Origin: Salegentibacter echinorum | GTDB taxonomy: Bacteria > Bacteroidota > Bacteroidia > Flavobacteriales > Flavobacteriaceae | Reading direction: 5' to 3' | Assembly (NCBI RefSeq): GCF_900129445.1 | Contig: NZ_FQVT01000010.1 | Coordinates: forward strand, 29,114 to 93,113 | Length of the DNA: 64,000 nt | In this document: one piece after another, positions 38,689 through 47,677 of the stretch | How positions within the stretch are numbered: position 1 is the first letter of the stretch | Layout: every line of letters starts with the position of its first letter | Made by a program: the position numbers and the translations under genes | Notes under the pieces: generated by a model | What the model was told of the DNA's origin: nothing | What the model saw: only the letters and a program-made list of their open reading frames with translations | Database searches by the model: none

Positions 38689-39429
38689 ATGAAATTACGC
38701 GCCGAAAATTTAGTAAAAGCTTACAAAGGAAAAGAGGTAGTAAAGGGAATTTCCATAGAGGTAAATCAAGGAGAGATCGTTGGATTATTGGGTCCAAATG
38801 GTGCCGGTAAGACCACTTCTTTTTATATGATTGTTGGTCTTATAAAACCCAATTCGGGCAAGATATTTTTAGACAAGACAAATATCACCAAATTCCCTAT
38901 GTATAAGCGGGCGCAAAACGGAATTGGCTATTTAGCACAGGAAGCTTCAGTATTTAGAAAATTGAGTATTGAAGATAATATAATGAGTGTTTTAGAACTT
39001 ACCGATCTCTCAAAAAAAGAACGTCACGAAAAAATGGAGACTCTTATTGAGGAATTCGGGTTGAGCCATATTCGTAAAAACCGTGGCGATCTTTTAAGCG
39101 GTGGGGAAAGAAGACGTACTGAAATTGCCCGTGCCCTCGCAACAGATCCAAAATTCATTCTACTCGACGAGCCTTTTGCAGGGGTAGATCCTGTGGCGGT
39201 AGAAGACATCCAACGTATTGTGGCACAACTAAAAAATAAGGATATTGGCATTCTTATTACAGACCACAATGTGCAGGAAACCCTCGCTATTACAGATAGG
39301 ACTTACCTTATGTTTGAAGGAAGTATTCTAAAACACGGCCAGCCAGAGGAACTTGCCGAAGATGAAATGGTAAGAAAAGTTTACCTGGGACAAAACTTCG
39401 AACTTAGAAAGAAAAAGATTTTTGATTAG
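38689..39429 (+). CDS. lptB: LPS export ABC transporter ATP-binding protein
   Basis: A 246-residue ATPase of the Lpt system. Walker A is [13 protein letters not shown], the signature is [17 protein letters not shown], Walker B is [13 protein letters not shown], and the switch His is in ITDHNVQ. It powers LPS movement to the outer membrane. The linked kdsD-like gene supports an envelope block; lptC/F/G are not here. Confidence 0.93.
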   Translation: MKLRAENLVKAYKGKEVVKGISIEVNQGEIVGLLGPNGAGKTTSFYMIVGLIKPNSGKIFLDKTNITKFPMYKRAQNGIGYLAQEASVFRKLSIEDNIMSVLELTDLSKKERHEKMETLIEEFGLSHIRKNRGDLLSGGERRRTEIARALATDPKFILLDEPFAGVDPVAVEDIQRIVAQLKNKDIGILITDHNVQETLAITDRTYLMFEGSILKHGQPEELAEDEMVRKVYLGQNFELRKKKIFD

Positions 39430-39489
39430 CAAACCTAATCCGCACGACTTCCAGGTGTTAAAGTAACATCCCACATCTAGCTCACTTCA

Positions 39490-40248
39490 TTAGGCCTCTT
39501 CTTTCTTCGGAAATAAAAAAGACAAAATTACATAGCTTACAATAATTAAAGGTATCGCTACAAACTGAAATACCAGTACAAAAACAAGACACAACAACAG
39601 AAAAAAGTACCTTAACTTATTGTCCCCTATTGACCAATTAGAAAATTTAAGAGCAAAAAGCTTAATTTCTGCATTCAACAAATAGCAGCTAACTAAAGTG
39701 AGTACTATTAAAAACCATTCATTTAAAATTAAACCGGTTATAAAACTATTTGGCTGATAAGTTAAAATAAGGGGAAAGCTCAACACCAGCAAAGCATTTG
39801 CCGGCGTGGGTACACCAATAAAAGAATCGGTTTGCCGCTCATCTACATTAAATTTTGCCAAACGATAAGCCGATGCTAAGGTAATGAGCAAACCAATTAA
39901 TGCCAGCGTATTAAAATTCCATTCCCACCAGCCAGAGCTCACCTCCCACCCCGTTTTTGTAACGGCAGCATTACCCGGTAGCGCATTTTCCAGTAATTGA
40001 TACATTACAATTCCCGGCACTACCCCACTCGTCACCACATCTGCCAGGGAATCCAGTTGTAACCCAACTTCGCTAGAAACTTTTAAGCTTCTTGCTGCCA
40101 AACCGTCAAAAAAATCAAAAAAGATGCCACCGGCTACAAAAACCGCTGCCATAATAAGATTACCCTGTATGGCAAAAATTGTTGCTATTGTACCACATAA
40201 TAAGTTAAGAAGGGTTATTAAGTTCGGAATATGTCTTTTTATTGTCAT
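39490..40248 (-). CDS. pssA: CDP-diacylglycerol--serine O-phosphatidyltransferase
   Basis: A 252-residue membrane enzyme making phosphatidylserine. The CDP-alcohol phosphotransferase motif is complete: DFFDGLAAR, then G and the two Asp of LDSLAD. The N-terminus (IPNLITLLNLLCGTIATIFA) is typical. Seven or so hydrophobic segments follow. It is convergent with lptB. Confidence 0.9.
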   Translation of the reverse strand: MTIKRHIPNLITLLNLLCGTIATIFAIQGNLIMAAVFVAGGIFFDFFDGLAARSLKVSSEVGLQLDSLADVVTSGVVPGIVMYQLLENALPGNAAVTKTGWEVSSGWWEWNFNTLALIGLLITLASAYRLAKFNVDERQTDSFIGVPTPANALLVLSFPLILTYQPNSFITGLILNEWFLIVLTLVSCYLLNAEIKLFALKFSNWSIGDNKLRYFFLLLCLVFVLVFQFVAIPLIIVSYVILSFLFPKKEEA

Positions 40249-40492
40249 AAATTTATTTGTATTTCAAATAGCATCAAAAATTAATAAAGAAAGATGCAAC
40301 TACCAGGTTTTTTAGCCTTACTAAGACTCAACCCAGTTCCTTAAAGCTAATTTTGCTTCTCGCGTAAAAATACTAAACTAAAAATTTGTTTGGCTTTTAA
40401 GTGTGAAATTTTATGATAAGATGAACGTTTAAATTAGCTAAGTATAGTTACATTTAAATCTTACTTGGCGTGCAAAAACATCTTTTGTTTAC

Positions 40493-40500
40493 TATTTTTG
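40493..40500 (+). promoter_or_regulatory. Promoter core of lnt
   Basis: TATTTTTG, exact for TAnnTTTG, lies 18 bp before the lnt ATG at 40518. It supports that start over a GTG at 40470, which lies upstream of the promoter. Confidence 0.5.
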
Positions 40501-40517
40501 ACAAGAATCAGTTTCTT

Positions 40518-42110
40518 ATGAAAAACTTCCTATACGCCATAATCACCGGACTTCTACTAGCTTTTGCCTGGCCAACATACGGCTTCCCGTTAATGTTGTT
40601 TTTCGCATTTGTTCCCTTATTATATGCAGAATTTAAAATAAGAAATTACGGCAAAAAACATATAAAATGGAAGATTTTTGGACTGGCCTACCTAAGTTTT
40701 CTTCTATGGAACCTCATCACTACCTATTGGCTTTATTTTTCCACCGCTTTTGGCGGGGCTTTCGCCATTTTAGTGAACTCGCTGTTGATGGCGCTGGTTT
40801 TTATGCTTTATCATATTGTAGCCAAAAGAACCGGCTTTAGCGCAGCTTCGGCCTTTCTTATTAGTGTTTGGATGGTATTTGAAAAACTGCATCTTTCCTG
40901 GGAATTTTCCTGGCCCTGGCTAAACCTTGGCAATGCATTTTCAGAATTTCAAAATTGGGTGCAATGGTATGAATACACCGGTACCTTTGGTGGCACCCTA
41001 TGGGTGTGGTTGGTGAACATCGCTGTTTTTAAAGCCGTTTTACTGTACAGAGAATTTAAGGACAAAGCTTTTATTTACCGCGGAATTTTCAAGACTTCCT
41101 TACTCATCTTAATTCCTATTGGAGTTTCATATATTATTTTGAGTCAGTTAGAAGAGCAGGGACCTGCCCTGGAAGCCGTTATCCTCCAGCCAAATATTAA
41201 TCCTTATACCGAAAAGTACAATACCAATGATACCAGGATTGGTGAACTATTACTACAGTTAAGCGAAGAAAAGGTTACTGGCAGTACCCAGTTAATTGTC
41301 GCCCCTGAAACCGTTTTTGCCGATGGTACCGTGCTCCCAAAATTTCAGCAATCTGAAGCGGCTTTTTTCTCCAGGCAGCTTAATTTAAAGTATCCAAATG
41401 CGAGCTTTTTAAGCGGAATTTCTTTCTATGATCGCTTTAGTGACCCCAATCGAGTTCGTCCCCAAACGAACAAGTTAGGCCCTATGGATTGGTACAATGA
41501 TTACAATTCGGCATTCTTAATGAAAGCCGAAAAAGAGCCACAAATTTATCATAAATCAAAACTAGTAGTTGGCGTGGAAAATTTCCCATATCAGGAAGTT
41601 TTAAAACCACTTTTGGGTGATATAATGATAGACCTGGGCGGAACCGTTGCGATGAAAACCACACAAGAAAAACGGGAGGCATTTAACTTGAAAGATGAGA
41701 GTGAAGTTGCTCCCATTATTTGTTATGAATCGGTTTATGGGGAATATGTAACCGGTTATGTTAAAAATGGCGCCAATTTTCTTGGTATAATTACCAATGA
41801 CGCCTGGTGGGGGAATTCACAAGGCCATAAGCAACATCTAAGCTATGCCAAACTTCGCGCCATTGAAACCAGAAAAGATGTAGTACGGAGTGCCAACACA
41901 GGAATTTCCGCATTTATTAATCAGAAAGGAGCAATCACTAAAAGTTTAGGTTATGAACAACGTGGCAGTATAAAAGCTACTATTCATCAAAATTCCGAAG
42001 AAACTTTTTATACAGAATTTGGGGATTATTTAGCGCGAATTGCACAATTCCTGGCCCTGTTTGTTTTCCTTTTTGCCATAGTAAAATACAAGCGGAATAG
42101 AACAGGTTAG
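40518..42110 (+). CDS. lnt: Apolipoprotein N-acyltransferase
   Basis: About 530 residues. The N-terminal half is membrane helices. The C-terminal nitrilase-like domain has the catalytic triad: Glu in APETVF, Lys in HKSKLVVGVE, Cys in ICYESVYGEYV. It adds the third acyl chain to lipoproteins such as GldB and the SGNH and metalloprotease proteins nearby. I chose the ATG at 40518; the longer frame from a GTG adds 16 residues before the first helix. Confidence 0.93.
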   Translation: MKNFLYAIITGLLLAFAWPTYGFPLMLFFAFVPLLYAEFKIRNYGKKHIKWKIFGLAYLSFLLWNLITTYWLYFSTAFGGAFAILVNSLLMALVFMLYHIVAKRTGFSAASAFLISVWMVFEKLHLSWEFSWPWLNLGNAFSEFQNWVQWYEYTGTFGGTLWVWLVNIAVFKAVLLYREFKDKAFIYRGIFKTSLLILIPIGVSYIILSQLEEQGPALEAVILQPNINPYTEKYNTNDTRIGELLLQLSEEKVTGSTQLIVAPETVFADGTVLPKFQQSEAAFFSRQLNLKYPNASFLSGISFYDRFSDPNRVRPQTNKLGPMDWYNDYNSAFLMKAEKEPQIYHKSKLVVGVENFPYQEVLKPLLGDIMIDLGGTVAMKTTQEKREAFNLKDESEVAPIICYESVYGEYVTGYVKNGANFLGIITNDAWWGNSQGHKQHLSYAKLRAIETRKDVVRSANTGISAFINQKGAITKSLGYEQRGSIKATIHQNSEETFYTEFGDYLARIAQFLALFVFLFAIVKYKRNRTG

Positions 42111-42114
42111 CGTT

Positions 42115-42208
42115 AGTGTGGTGATGTGGTAATTGGATAATGTAATAATTCGTGAATTTAATATTCGCTAAACAATAAAAAGCGCACAAAGACCAAATTG
42201 CCACACTG
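42115..42208. repeat. Imperfect inverted repeat between convergent genes
   Basis: AGTGTGG (42115-42121) pairs with CCACACT (42202-42208), and GGTAATTGG with CCAAATTGCC imperfectly. It lies between lnt and the convergent 119-residue gene. Confidence 0.35.
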
Positions 42209-42238
42209 TTAAACTCAACATTGGTTTAACCAAAAAAC

Positions 42239-42598
42239 TTAAACCCTTTCTTTAATTAACTCCATTAGACTTTCTACATTTGATAAATTATCCAACTCTT
42301 GTGTTGTAACACAGACTCCCAAATCACCTTCATAATCGCATAAGACTATAGGAAAAGTGAATTTATAGCCAAATTTTGAAGCATATTGCTTCTCAAATTC
42401 GTCTATATGTAAAAACTCCATAGGTAAATTAGATTCTTTTCTAAACTTTTTCCATTTAGAGTTTTCAGCGAAAACACCGTGAGTAACTTTACATAAATTA
42501 CACGCATAAGTTTTGGGATTCACGATCTTGTGAAGCGAATCTAAAACTGAATTATGCGTTCCAGAGAAAGCATTGTAAACAAAAATGAGCTTTTCCAA
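42239..42598 (-). CDS. Conserved hypothetical protein with CxxC
   Basis: A 119-residue soluble protein starting MEKLIFVYNAFSGTHNSVLDSLHKIV and containing YACNLCKVTHGVF (CxxC near residues 33-36). I recall a small family of this appearance in bacteria, but cannot give a function. The start is TTG. It is just downstream of gldC on the same strand, 92 bp away, and may be its cotranscript. Confidence 0.7.
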   Translation of the reverse strand: MEKLIFVYNAFSGTHNSVLDSLHKIVNPKTYACNLCKVTHGVFAENSKWKKFRKESNLPMEFLHIDEFEKQYASKFGYKFTFPIVLCDYEGDLGVCVTTQELDNLSNVESLMELIKERV

Positions 42599-42690
42599 GT
42601 TTAATTTTATTTAGCTTGTTAATAAAATATTCAGGGCCGTGGAATATAAGGTTACTCAAACCCCAGGCCCTGAAATATTTTAAAATTCGC

Positions 42691-43026
42691 TTAGCGGGTA
42701 ATCTCCAATTTTTCGGCAAAATAATCGCAAAAATCTTTCATTGTTGCCGTCATTTTTTCGTCTTGGGTAGCACGGTGAAAAGTGTTACTCATGGAAACCA
42801 GGGTTTGATGAAAAAACTTCTTCATCTCATCCACCGGCATATCTTTAGTCCAAAGATCTATGCGCAAAGTTTCCTGCGCCTTGCTGTCCCAAACCGAAAG
42901 CATTAACGCCTTGGCATCTTCCTTATAGACATTTCCATCTTCTGCACTCCAGGTAATTTCTTCGGGCACCTTATTTTCGTCGGTTAATACTTCTATATTG
43001 ATATCAGATTTCTTGAATTTAGCCAT
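42691..43026 (-). CDS. gldC: Gliding motility protein GldC
   Basis: A 111-residue protein. KSDINIEVLTDENKVPEEITWSAEDG and QETLRIDLWTKDMPVDEMKKFFHQTL are typical of GldC. In Flavobacterium johnsoniae it increases GldB level or function. Its ATG overlaps the gldB stop by one base. Confidence 0.92.
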   Translation of the reverse strand: MAKFKKSDINIEVLTDENKVPEEITWSAEDGNVYKEDAKALMLSVWDSKAQETLRIDLWTKDMPVDEMKKFFHQTLVSMSNTFHRATQDEKMTATMKDFCDYFAEKLEITR

Positions 43027-43985
43027 TACTTTTTTGGTTTATAATTAGCATTATTAAAAATTGTTTCGGCGTCGGTTTTTAGCAATTGCTGCAAGGAAAT
43101 TTCACGCTCTTCCATATATTTTCTCACTATTTGCCAACCAATATACTGCCCCACCCTGGCCGGAGATTCGGCATCCAGTTCCAACCTAAACTTAGAGAAT
43201 GGTCCCGGATATAAAAATCGTGAATTAAGTTTATTATCAGTGTCAAATAAGGTTTCATTTTCTACAAAATACCGCCAAATTTGGGCTTCGTTATTCTTAA
43301 CCCAATCCAGCTCATCTTTGGTATAACCAATCTTTTCCCGGTCATCAACTTCGGGAATAAATTTATCTTTTAAAAATAACAATTTTCCGAAGTAAATCAT
43401 TCGCGATAAAAAAGTCCTGGATTGCGCTCTGGGGGTATATTTTTCAGCATAAGCATTTGCCACATCGGGCAATAATTGTTCTTTTCTGAAATTCTTCTTT
43501 AAAAACTCCTGAATTCCTATATAAAACCGGTGCTCTTTCCCAAGGTAAGTGTCTAAAGAAAGAAAGAGATAATCTTCGCTTAAAATTACTTTATTTTTAT
43601 AATCAACTTCAGAAGTCACAGTAATCACACGTGGTGCTTCAAACGCTGGGAAATAATATTTTATATGCTGAAAAAGTTTTTTTAAGCCGGTTTTCTCATT
43701 CTCAAAGGTCGGGAAGGCTTTTTGCACTTCGGTCTCTAACTCCTGCTGGATAGTATCGTTTAGTTTCTTCACCCAAAGACTATCTGGAAACTGTGCCGGA
43801 AACATAAACGGGTATTCTTCCTGTAATTTTGCAAGGTTTTGTGGTGTAGCTGCTGCGAATTTTTTATCGAATCGAACCAATTGAAAGTCCATGGGAATTG
43901 CTGCAATTTCCTTCTCAATTTTCGCCTCTTCATTGCAGGACCATAATGTACAGACCGCCAACATTAGAAAAATTCTTTTGTACAT
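43026..43985 (-). CDS. gldB: Gliding motility lipoprotein GldB
   Basis: A 319-residue lipoprotein (signal RIFLMLAVCTLWSC). Typical segments are FQLVRFDKKFAA, LSEDYLFLSLDTYLGKEHRFY and the C-terminal SPARVGQYIGWQIVRKYME. In F. johnsoniae it is required for gliding and chitin use. It heads the gldB-gldC unit, divergent from nadE, with a TACCTTTG promoter. Confidence 0.93.
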   Translation of the reverse strand: MYKRIFLMLAVCTLWSCNEEAKIEKEIAAIPMDFQLVRFDKKFAAATPQNLAKLQEEYPFMFPAQFPDSLWVKKLNDTIQQELETEVQKAFPTFENEKTGLKKLFQHIKYYFPAFEAPRVITVTSEVDYKNKVILSEDYLFLSLDTYLGKEHRFYIGIQEFLKKNFRKEQLLPDVANAYAEKYTPRAQSRTFLSRMIYFGKLLFLKDKFIPEVDDREKIGYTKDELDWVKNNEAQIWRYFVENETLFDTDNKLNSRFLYPGPFSKFRLELDAESPARVGQYIGWQIVRKYMEEREISLQQLLKTDAETIFNNANYKPKK

Positions 43986-44043
43986 ATATACGTTTTGTGA
44001 AGGCTTTTAACGCCCTGCTCTTTTAATAATTAGGTTTTAATAG

Positions 44044-44063
44044 TAGTTTTGCCTGCAAAGGTA
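44044..44063. promoter_or_regulatory. Divergent promoter cores of gldB and nadE
   Basis: TACCTTTG (44056-44063, minus) faces gldB; TAGTTTTG (44044-44051, plus) faces nadE. Both fit TAnnTTTG and lie within 20 bp of each other. Confidence 0.5.
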
Positions 44064-44091
44064 TTATTTACAAACTTAAACACCCAAAATT

Positions 44092-44883
44092 ATGCAGACT
44101 GAAAAAGTAGTAAACCATATAGTTAATTGGTTAAAAAATTATGCTACCAATGCACAAATGGGTGGGTTTGTAATTGGCATTAGCGGCGGAATAGACTCGG
44201 CAGTAACATCGGCGCTTTGCGCAAAAACAGGTTTGCGCACACTTTGTTTGGAGATGCCCATTCACCAACACCAGTCACAGGTAAACCTTGCACAAGACCA
44301 TATAAGCTGGCTACAGCATCACTTTGCGAATGTGAGCAATTTGCAGGTAGATCTCACTCCTGTTTTTGAAAGTTTTAAAACGGCAGTTCCCAAAACATCA
44401 AATTCTGATCATTTATCACTTAGTTTAGCCAACACCCGGGCACGTTTTAGGATGTCCACGCTTTATTATTTTGCGGGATTGCACAATTACCTGGTTGCCG
44501 GGACGGGAAATAAAATAGAAGATTTTGGCGTAGGCTTTTATACGAAATATGGAGATGGCGGTGTTGATTTGAGTCCAATTGCCGATCTTATGAAAACCGA
44601 AGTGTATGAAATAGCCGAATTCCTGCAAATAAATACTGGAATTATATCGGCTGCACCTACAGACGGACTTTATGGCGATAGCCGAAGTGACGAAGCACAA
44701 CTGGGAGCGAGTTATGTTGAGTTGGAATGGGCGATGAACCAAGCCGAAAATGGCAAGACGCTATCAGAATTTGAGGGACGCCAAAAAGAGGTATTTCAAA
44801 TTTACAAGTCCAGGCATAGCGCCAATTTGCACAAAATGAAGCCAATCCCAATCTGTGAAATTCCCATTAAACTAAAGAAGTAA
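44092..44883 (+). CDS. nadE: NH3-dependent NAD(+) synthetase
   Basis: A 263-residue ATP pyrophosphatase-type enzyme that amidates nicotinate adenine dinucleotide. The P-loop is GISGGIDSAVTSAL; GTGNKIEDFGVGFYTKYGDGGVDLSPIADLMKTEVYEIA follows. There is no glutaminase domain, so ammonia is the donor. It is divergent from gldB, a pairing known in flavobacteria. Confidence 0.95.
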   Translation: MQTEKVVNHIVNWLKNYATNAQMGGFVIGISGGIDSAVTSALCAKTGLRTLCLEMPIHQHQSQVNLAQDHISWLQHHFANVSNLQVDLTPVFESFKTAVPKTSNSDHLSLSLANTRARFRMSTLYYFAGLHNYLVAGTGNKIEDFGVGFYTKYGDGGVDLSPIADLMKTEVYEIAEFLQINTGIISAAPTDGLYGDSRSDEAQLGASYVELEWAMNQAENGKTLSEFEGRQKEVFQIYKSRHSANLHKMKPIPICEIPIKLKK

Positions 44884-44994
44884 TCGTTTTATCGAAAAAA
44901 ATAAAATAAATTACGAATTACGCTCAAAATATGTTAAATTGTAGTAAGCAAATAAAACACCGTCCCCCAATGTGTTGTTCAATTTACATAAATT

Positions 44995-45633
44995 ATGAGT
45001 ACAGTATTAATTGCAGATCATCACCCATTGGTGCACGAGGGAATTCGGGGCATTTTAGAAAAAGATGCAACGTATGAAATTGGCGGAACCGTTCGCAGCG
45101 GTATGGCTTTATATGGTTATCTAAGCGAAAGCCAACCAGATCTTTTGATTATAGAAATAGATTTACCGGGTATAAATGGCATAAACGCTTTACGAACTAT
45201 AAAGAAGGATTATACCAAAGTAAAAATCCTGGTTTGTAGTTCCCATCCCGAAGAAGTTTATGCGCTAAGCACTATAAAAGCCGGGGCTTCTGGTTATGTT
45301 TGTAAAACCGCAAAACTGGAAGAAATTGAAGCCGCCATTCACCAGGTTTCCCGCGGTGGCATTTACCTCAACAAAAAAATTACCGATAAGCTGAATACCG
45401 AAGTGGTAAGTAACAAAAACTTTGTTACTAAATTTAAGAAACTTTCTACCCGGGAATCTGAAGTGTTAAGTCTTATTTCAGCTGGAAAAAGAAATAAGGA
45501 TATTGCCGAAGCACTTTCAATTAATGAAAAAACGGTGAGCACTTATAAAACCAGGCTGCTTAAGAAGCTTCAGGTTGATAATATAGCCGATCTCATTACC
45601 CGCTCCCGACTTTTACAATTAAACGTTACATAA
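44995..45633 (+). CDS. LuxR-type response regulator with an atypical receiver
   Basis: A 212-residue NarL/FixJ-type regulator. The receiver (1-120) has Glu54 where the phospho-acceptor Asp should be (LIIEIDLPGING) and His9 in place of the second acidic residue (ADHHPLV). The Ser in LVCSSH and the Lys in GYVCK remain. The C-terminal HTH (about 147-210) is normal: LSTRESEVLSLISAGKRNKDIAEAL and TVSTYKTRLLKKL. It may be phosphorylation-independent or constitutively active. No histidine kinase is nearby. It overlaps the convergent dnaG end by 8 bp. Confidence 0.9.
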   Translation: MSTVLIADHHPLVHEGIRGILEKDATYEIGGTVRSGMALYGYLSESQPDLLIIEIDLPGINGINALRTIKKDYTKVKILVCSSHPEEVYALSTIKAGASGYVCKTAKLEEIEAAIHQVSRGGIYLNKKITDKLNTEVVSNKNFVTKFKKLSTRESEVLSLISAGKRNKDIAEALSINEKTVSTYKTRLLKKLQVDNIADLITRSRLLQLNVT

Positions 45634-47596
45634 CCCGGTTTAATTTTTCTGAAAGCACTTTTTTTAGGTTTAGATAATCCATAATATCTGCAAGGATACT
45701 TTGGGATTGTTCTTGTCCTTCTGCTTCTTCTTTAGATTTTACCAGCTCAGAAAGCTCATTAATTTTTTGATTGATCAAGAAACGCCGCAAAGAAAGAATA
45801 GTCTCACTTACCAGGCGGGCAATAGTTTCGGTTTTCTGTTTTACGAAAATATTCTGCCTGTCCCATTCGTGTAGCTTGTATTGTTCTTCTTCCATTAGTA
45901 TGGAAGTAACTTCTGAAGCTTGTTCGGAACTTATATTATTAATGAAGTGCCTAACTTCAAAAGATTCCTCACTGTTTAAACGCGTAATAAGTTCCTTATA
46001 AATTTCCCGGAATTTCGGATTGGCAAAAGCAATTTCATCCTCTTGCAAATCGAGAAAAACTTTTTCAAAAACCTTACTTTTTTGCTTTTCCTGCTCTAAA
46101 GCGAACTCTCCATCTTCTTTCTCCTTTAAAACCAGGTCTTCAAATTCTTCTTCTTCAGTCCCATATAACAGCAGCAAACTGATTATACGTTTTTCCAGTT
46201 CGTATTGTTCATCTACTTTAAGCTTGGGCTTAGGCTCCTCTTTTACAACATCAAAAGATTTCTTTTGTTTCTGCTGTCTGGCAGCACTCCGCCCCTCTTT
46301 TGCATTTAATTGGGCCAGGCTCGAAAAAAGGACATTTTCAGAAATATCCATAATCCGGGCGCATTCCTGTAGATAAACTTCCTGCTGAATGTTATCTGGA
46401 ATCTTAGAAATACTATTTACAATATCCCGAATTAATTCTGCTTTTTTCACAGGATCTTTTTTAGCTTCTTCCATTAGTAGCGAAGCTTTGTAGCTAATAA
46501 AATCCTGAGCGTTATTTTGTAAATACTCGCTTAAAGCTTCTTTTGAATTATTTTTTGCAAAACTATCGGGATCTTCTCCCTGCGGAAAAGTACAAACCCG
46601 CACGTTCATGCCCTGTTCTAAAATAAGGTCTATCCCACGCAGAGAGGCCCTAATTCCTGCAGCATCCCCGTCAAAAAGTACTGTAATATTTTTGGTAAGC
46701 CGATTTATAAGCCTAATCTGCTCTGGCGTTAAAGCAGTACCCGAAGAAGAAACCACGTTTTCAATTCCGCTTTGATGAAACTGAATTACGTCGGTATAGC
46801 CTTCTACTAAAAAGCAATTATCTTCTTTGGCAATTGCCTGTTTTGCGAAATTAATTCCATAAAGCACTTTGCTTTTATGGTAGATATCACTTTCTGGCGA
46901 ATTGAGGTATTTAGCTGCCTTTTTTTCACTGGTTAAGATTCTACCACCAAAGCCCAGCACCCGGCCAGACATAGAGTGAATAGGAAACATCACTCTTCCC
47001 TTAAATCTATCAAACTGCTTCTCGCCCTTTACAATTGTTAGCCCCGTTTTTTCGAGATATTCCAACTTGTAAGCTTCGGCGAGCGCTTCTTTGGTAAAAT
47101 CGTCCCACTCATCGAGCGAGTATCCCAATTCAAACTTTTTGATTGTTTCCCGGGAAAATCCACGCTCTTTAAAGTAGCTTAGACCAATGGCTTTTCCGGG
47201 TTCGGTTTTATGCAGGTTTTTCTGAAAATGTTTATTGGCAAATTCAGAAACCAAATACATACTTTCCCGTTCATCTGCCTGCTGTTTTTGCTCATCGGTT
47301 TGTTTAGTTTCTTCAATCTCAATTCCATACTTTTTAGCGAGGTATTTTATGGCTTCGGGATAGGTGAAATGCTCGTGTTCCATGAGAAAAGCAACGACAT
47401 TTCCACCTTTTCCGCTAGAGAAATCCTTCCATATTTGTTTTACGGGAGAAACCATAAAACTGGGAGTACGCTCGTCACTAAAGGGACTTAAACCTTTAAA
47501 ATTCGCCCCCGACTTCTTGAGTTGTACAAAATCACCCAGCACCTCCTCTACCCGGGCGGTTTCAAATACATTGTCTATGGTGTTTTTTGAAATCAA
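45626..47596 (-). CDS. dnaG: DNA primase with a ligand-less zinc-ribbon domain
   Basis: A 656-residue primase. The Toprim catalytic core is intact (FLVEGYTDVIQFHQSGIENVV, then LFDGDAAGIRASLRG). The N-terminal CHC2 domain keeps its shape but lost its metal ligands: SPFSDERTPSF replaces CPFHxExTPSF, and KDFSSGKGG replaces HCFGCGxGG (S37, S40, D58, S61). The C-terminal part (from about 440) is the helicase-binding region. It probably has its own promoter. Confidence 0.95.
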   Translation of the reverse strand: MISKNTIDNVFETARVEEVLGDFVQLKKSGANFKGLSPFSDERTPSFMVSPVKQIWKDFSSGKGGNVVAFLMEHEHFTYPEAIKYLAKKYGIEIEETKQTDEQKQQADERESMYLVSEFANKHFQKNLHKTEPGKAIGLSYFKERGFSRETIKKFELGYSLDEWDDFTKEALAEAYKLEYLEKTGLTIVKGEKQFDRFKGRVMFPIHSMSGRVLGFGGRILTSEKKAAKYLNSPESDIYHKSKVLYGINFAKQAIAKEDNCFLVEGYTDVIQFHQSGIENVVSSSGTALTPEQIRLINRLTKNITVLFDGDAAGIRASLRGIDLILEQGMNVRVCTFPQGEDPDSFAKNNSKEALSEYLQNNAQDFISYKASLLMEEAKKDPVKKAELIRDIVNSISKIPDNIQQEVYLQECARIMDISENVLFSSLAQLNAKEGRSAARQQKQKKSFDVVKEEPKPKLKVDEQYELEKRIISLLLLYGTEEEEFEDLVLKEKEDGEFALEQEKQKSKVFEKVFLDLQEDEIAFANPKFREIYKELITRLNSEESFEVRHFINNISSEQASEVTSILMEEEQYKLHEWDRQNIFVKQKTETIARLVSETILSLRRFLINQKINELSELVKSKEEAEGQEQSQSILADIMDYLNLKKVLSEKLNRVM

Positions 47597-47610
47597 ATAA
47601 ATATGCGTTT

Positions 47611-47641
47611 AAACCTCACAAATTTGGAACCTGGGAGGTTT
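47611..47641. repeat. Imperfect palindrome in the dnaG leader
   Basis: AAACCTCaCA and TGgGAGGTTT flank a short AT-rich centre. It lies between the dnaG promoter core and its ATG. A similar AAGGTTT/AAACCTT palindrome lies at 57757-57783. Confidence 0.5.
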
Positions 47642-47655
47642 GTATCATTCGAAGG

Positions 47656-47663
47656 CAAAATTA
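47656..47663 (-). promoter_or_regulatory. Promoter core of dnaG
   Basis: TAATTTTG on the minus strand fits TAnnTTTG, 60 bp before the dnaG ATG. Confidence 0.45.
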
Positions 47664-47677
47664 CAACTTAAAATTTG

